Shown here one piece after another: positions 63,485-64,000 of a stretch of 64,000 nucleotides of DNA. A program made the position numbers and the translations under genes. The DNA is from Rhodovulum marinum (GTDB taxonomy: Bacteria > Pseudomonadota > Alphaproteobacteria > Rhodobacterales > Rhodobacteraceae), in the NCBI RefSeq assembly GCF_004343075.1, contig NZ_SLXP01000009.1:1-64000 (forward strand), given 5' to 3'. The notes beneath the pieces are model-generated. The model saw only the letters and a program-made list of their open reading frames with translations, searched no databases and was not told the DNA's origin. The stretch's first letter is position 1, and each line of letters opens with the position of its first letter.

Positions 63485-64000
63485 ATGCAGATTTACCTGC
63501 CCATCGCCGAGGTTTCCGTAAACGCCTTTCTGCTTTTGGGGCTGGGCGGGCTGGTGGGCATTCTCTCGGGCATGTTCGGGGTGGGCGGCGGGTTCCTCAT
63601 CACGCCGCTTCTGTTCTTCGTGGGCATCCCGCCCGCCGTCGCGGTCGCCACCTCGGCCAGCCAGACGGTGGCCTCGTCCTTTTCCGGCGTGCTCGCCCAT
63701 CTCCGGCGCAAGACGGTCGATTTCCGAATGGGCACGGTGCTGCTGATCGGCGGGCTTGCGGGTGCGGCGGCCGGTATCGCGATCTTCAACATCCTGCGCC
63801 AGCAGGGCCAGGTCGATCTTCTGGTCAAGCTGTGCTACGTCGTGTTCCTCGGCGTGATCGGCCTTCTGATGCTGGTCGAAAGCCTGCGCACCATCCGCCG
63901 GATGCGCGGCGGCAAGACCACGCCCAAGCGGCGCCAGCGCACCTGGGTCCACGCGCTGCCCTTCAAGATGCGGTTCCGCACCTCGGGGCTTTACATCTCG
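63485..64000 (+). CDS. TauE/SafE-family anion permease, truncated by window end
   Basis: 172 residues from ATG 63485 to the window edge, with no stop, so the C-terminal part is missing. LGLGGLVGILSGMFGVGGGFLITPLLFF and AVATSASQTVASSFSGVLAHLRRKTVDF are the first half of the TauE/SafE (DUF81) repeat. Four membrane segments are visible. Members move sulphite, sulphoacetate or other organic anions. 50 bp after the ABC operon; no firm promoter or ribosome binding site was identified, so it may be read with that operon. Confidence 0.88.
   Translation, partial: MQIYLPIAEVSVNAFLLLGLGGLVGILSGMFGVGGGFLITPLLFFVGIPPAVAVATSASQTVASSFSGVLAHLRRKTVDFRMGTVLLIGGLAGAAAGIAIFNILRQQGQVDLLVKLCYVVFLGVIGLLMLVESLRTIRRMRGGKTTPKRRQRTWVHALPFKMRFRTSGLYIS

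Noticed and set aside
1-64000. tRNA, rRNA, CRISPR arrays, insertion sequences, integrases and phage genes
   Set aside because: None was recognised in any intergenic region. All larger gaps were read on both strands without finding cloverleaf-like, spaced-repeat or transposase sequence.

Overview
The window is a gene-dense stretch of GC-rich chromosome from an alphaproteobacterium, almost certainly Rhodobacteraceae (Roseobacter/Rhodobacter group). The evidence is a short-form HisG paired with HisZ, a B12-dependent class II ribonucleotide reductase, an RpoHII-type sigma factor behind a canonical alphaproteobacterial sigma-E promoter, DUF1489 and Hint-domain proteins, and a dmgdh-like oxidoreductase with a C-terminal GcvT-like domain. 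No rRNA, tRNA, insertion sequence, integrase, phage gene or CRISPR array was recognised. Most of the window is core genome.

Layout. (1) 358-8168: a periplasmic redox cluster. A helical protein of unknown function and a small cytochrome c face away from an imelysin - di-haem DUF1111 oxidoreductase - second imelysin - Tat-exported DUF1513 operon. A MauG/CcpA-type di-haem peroxidase converges on it. This is the best candidate for an incompletely described system, probably iron or haem related. (2) 8169-17496: a repeat-like non-coding stretch, a Lon-like AAA ATPase without protease, nrdJ, a DUF1489 gene, hisS-hisZ-hisG, slyX and a glycosyltransferase. (3) 17577-21113: dnaE. (4) 21441-27924: a BMP-type ABC importer (ATPase, two permeases, binding protein), then a FAD oxidoreductase and a DUF938 methyltransferase. 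(5) 27999-32670: an AhpD-like protein behind an FNR/FixK-type box, a solo Hint-domain protein, two tandem EF-hand proteins and a DMGDH/GcvT-type oxidoreductase. (6) 32777-38288: two related GT39 membrane glycosyltransferases, a 2-hydroxyacid dehydrogenase, an SH3b protein and a cation efflux transporter. (7) 38339-41048: a membrane-anchored MoeB/ThiF protein, dut and coaBC. (8) 41111-44697: a ChaN-like protein, rpoHII and comM. (9) 44713-54282: rsmI-yraN-gshB, a PBP activator-like lipoprotein, glnD-murJ, a catalytically degenerate rhomboid and trpS. (10) 54299-58683: PhnA/YjdM-like, VOC, ilvE, a universal stress protein and nifU-tsaB-rimI. (11) 58814-63434: a second BMP-type ABC importer with classical PnrA motifs, then a TauE/SafE permease cut by the window edge.

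Regulatory and structural signals found by eye: a TGATCC-N18-TAGACA sigma-E promoter before rpoHII; a perfect TTGAC-N4-GTCAA box before the AhpD-like gene; CtrA-like TTAACCAT before comM; tandem CGTAACA repeats at an 11-bp period in the divergent promoter of the redox cluster; strong hairpins at 3318-3343, 26134-26169 and 55328-55357; and a dispersed intergenic repeat. Two far-apart copies of the repeat match at 48 of 50 positions, and the only two differences restore a base pair. Start codons were chosen by hand. Several genes start with GTG or TTG.
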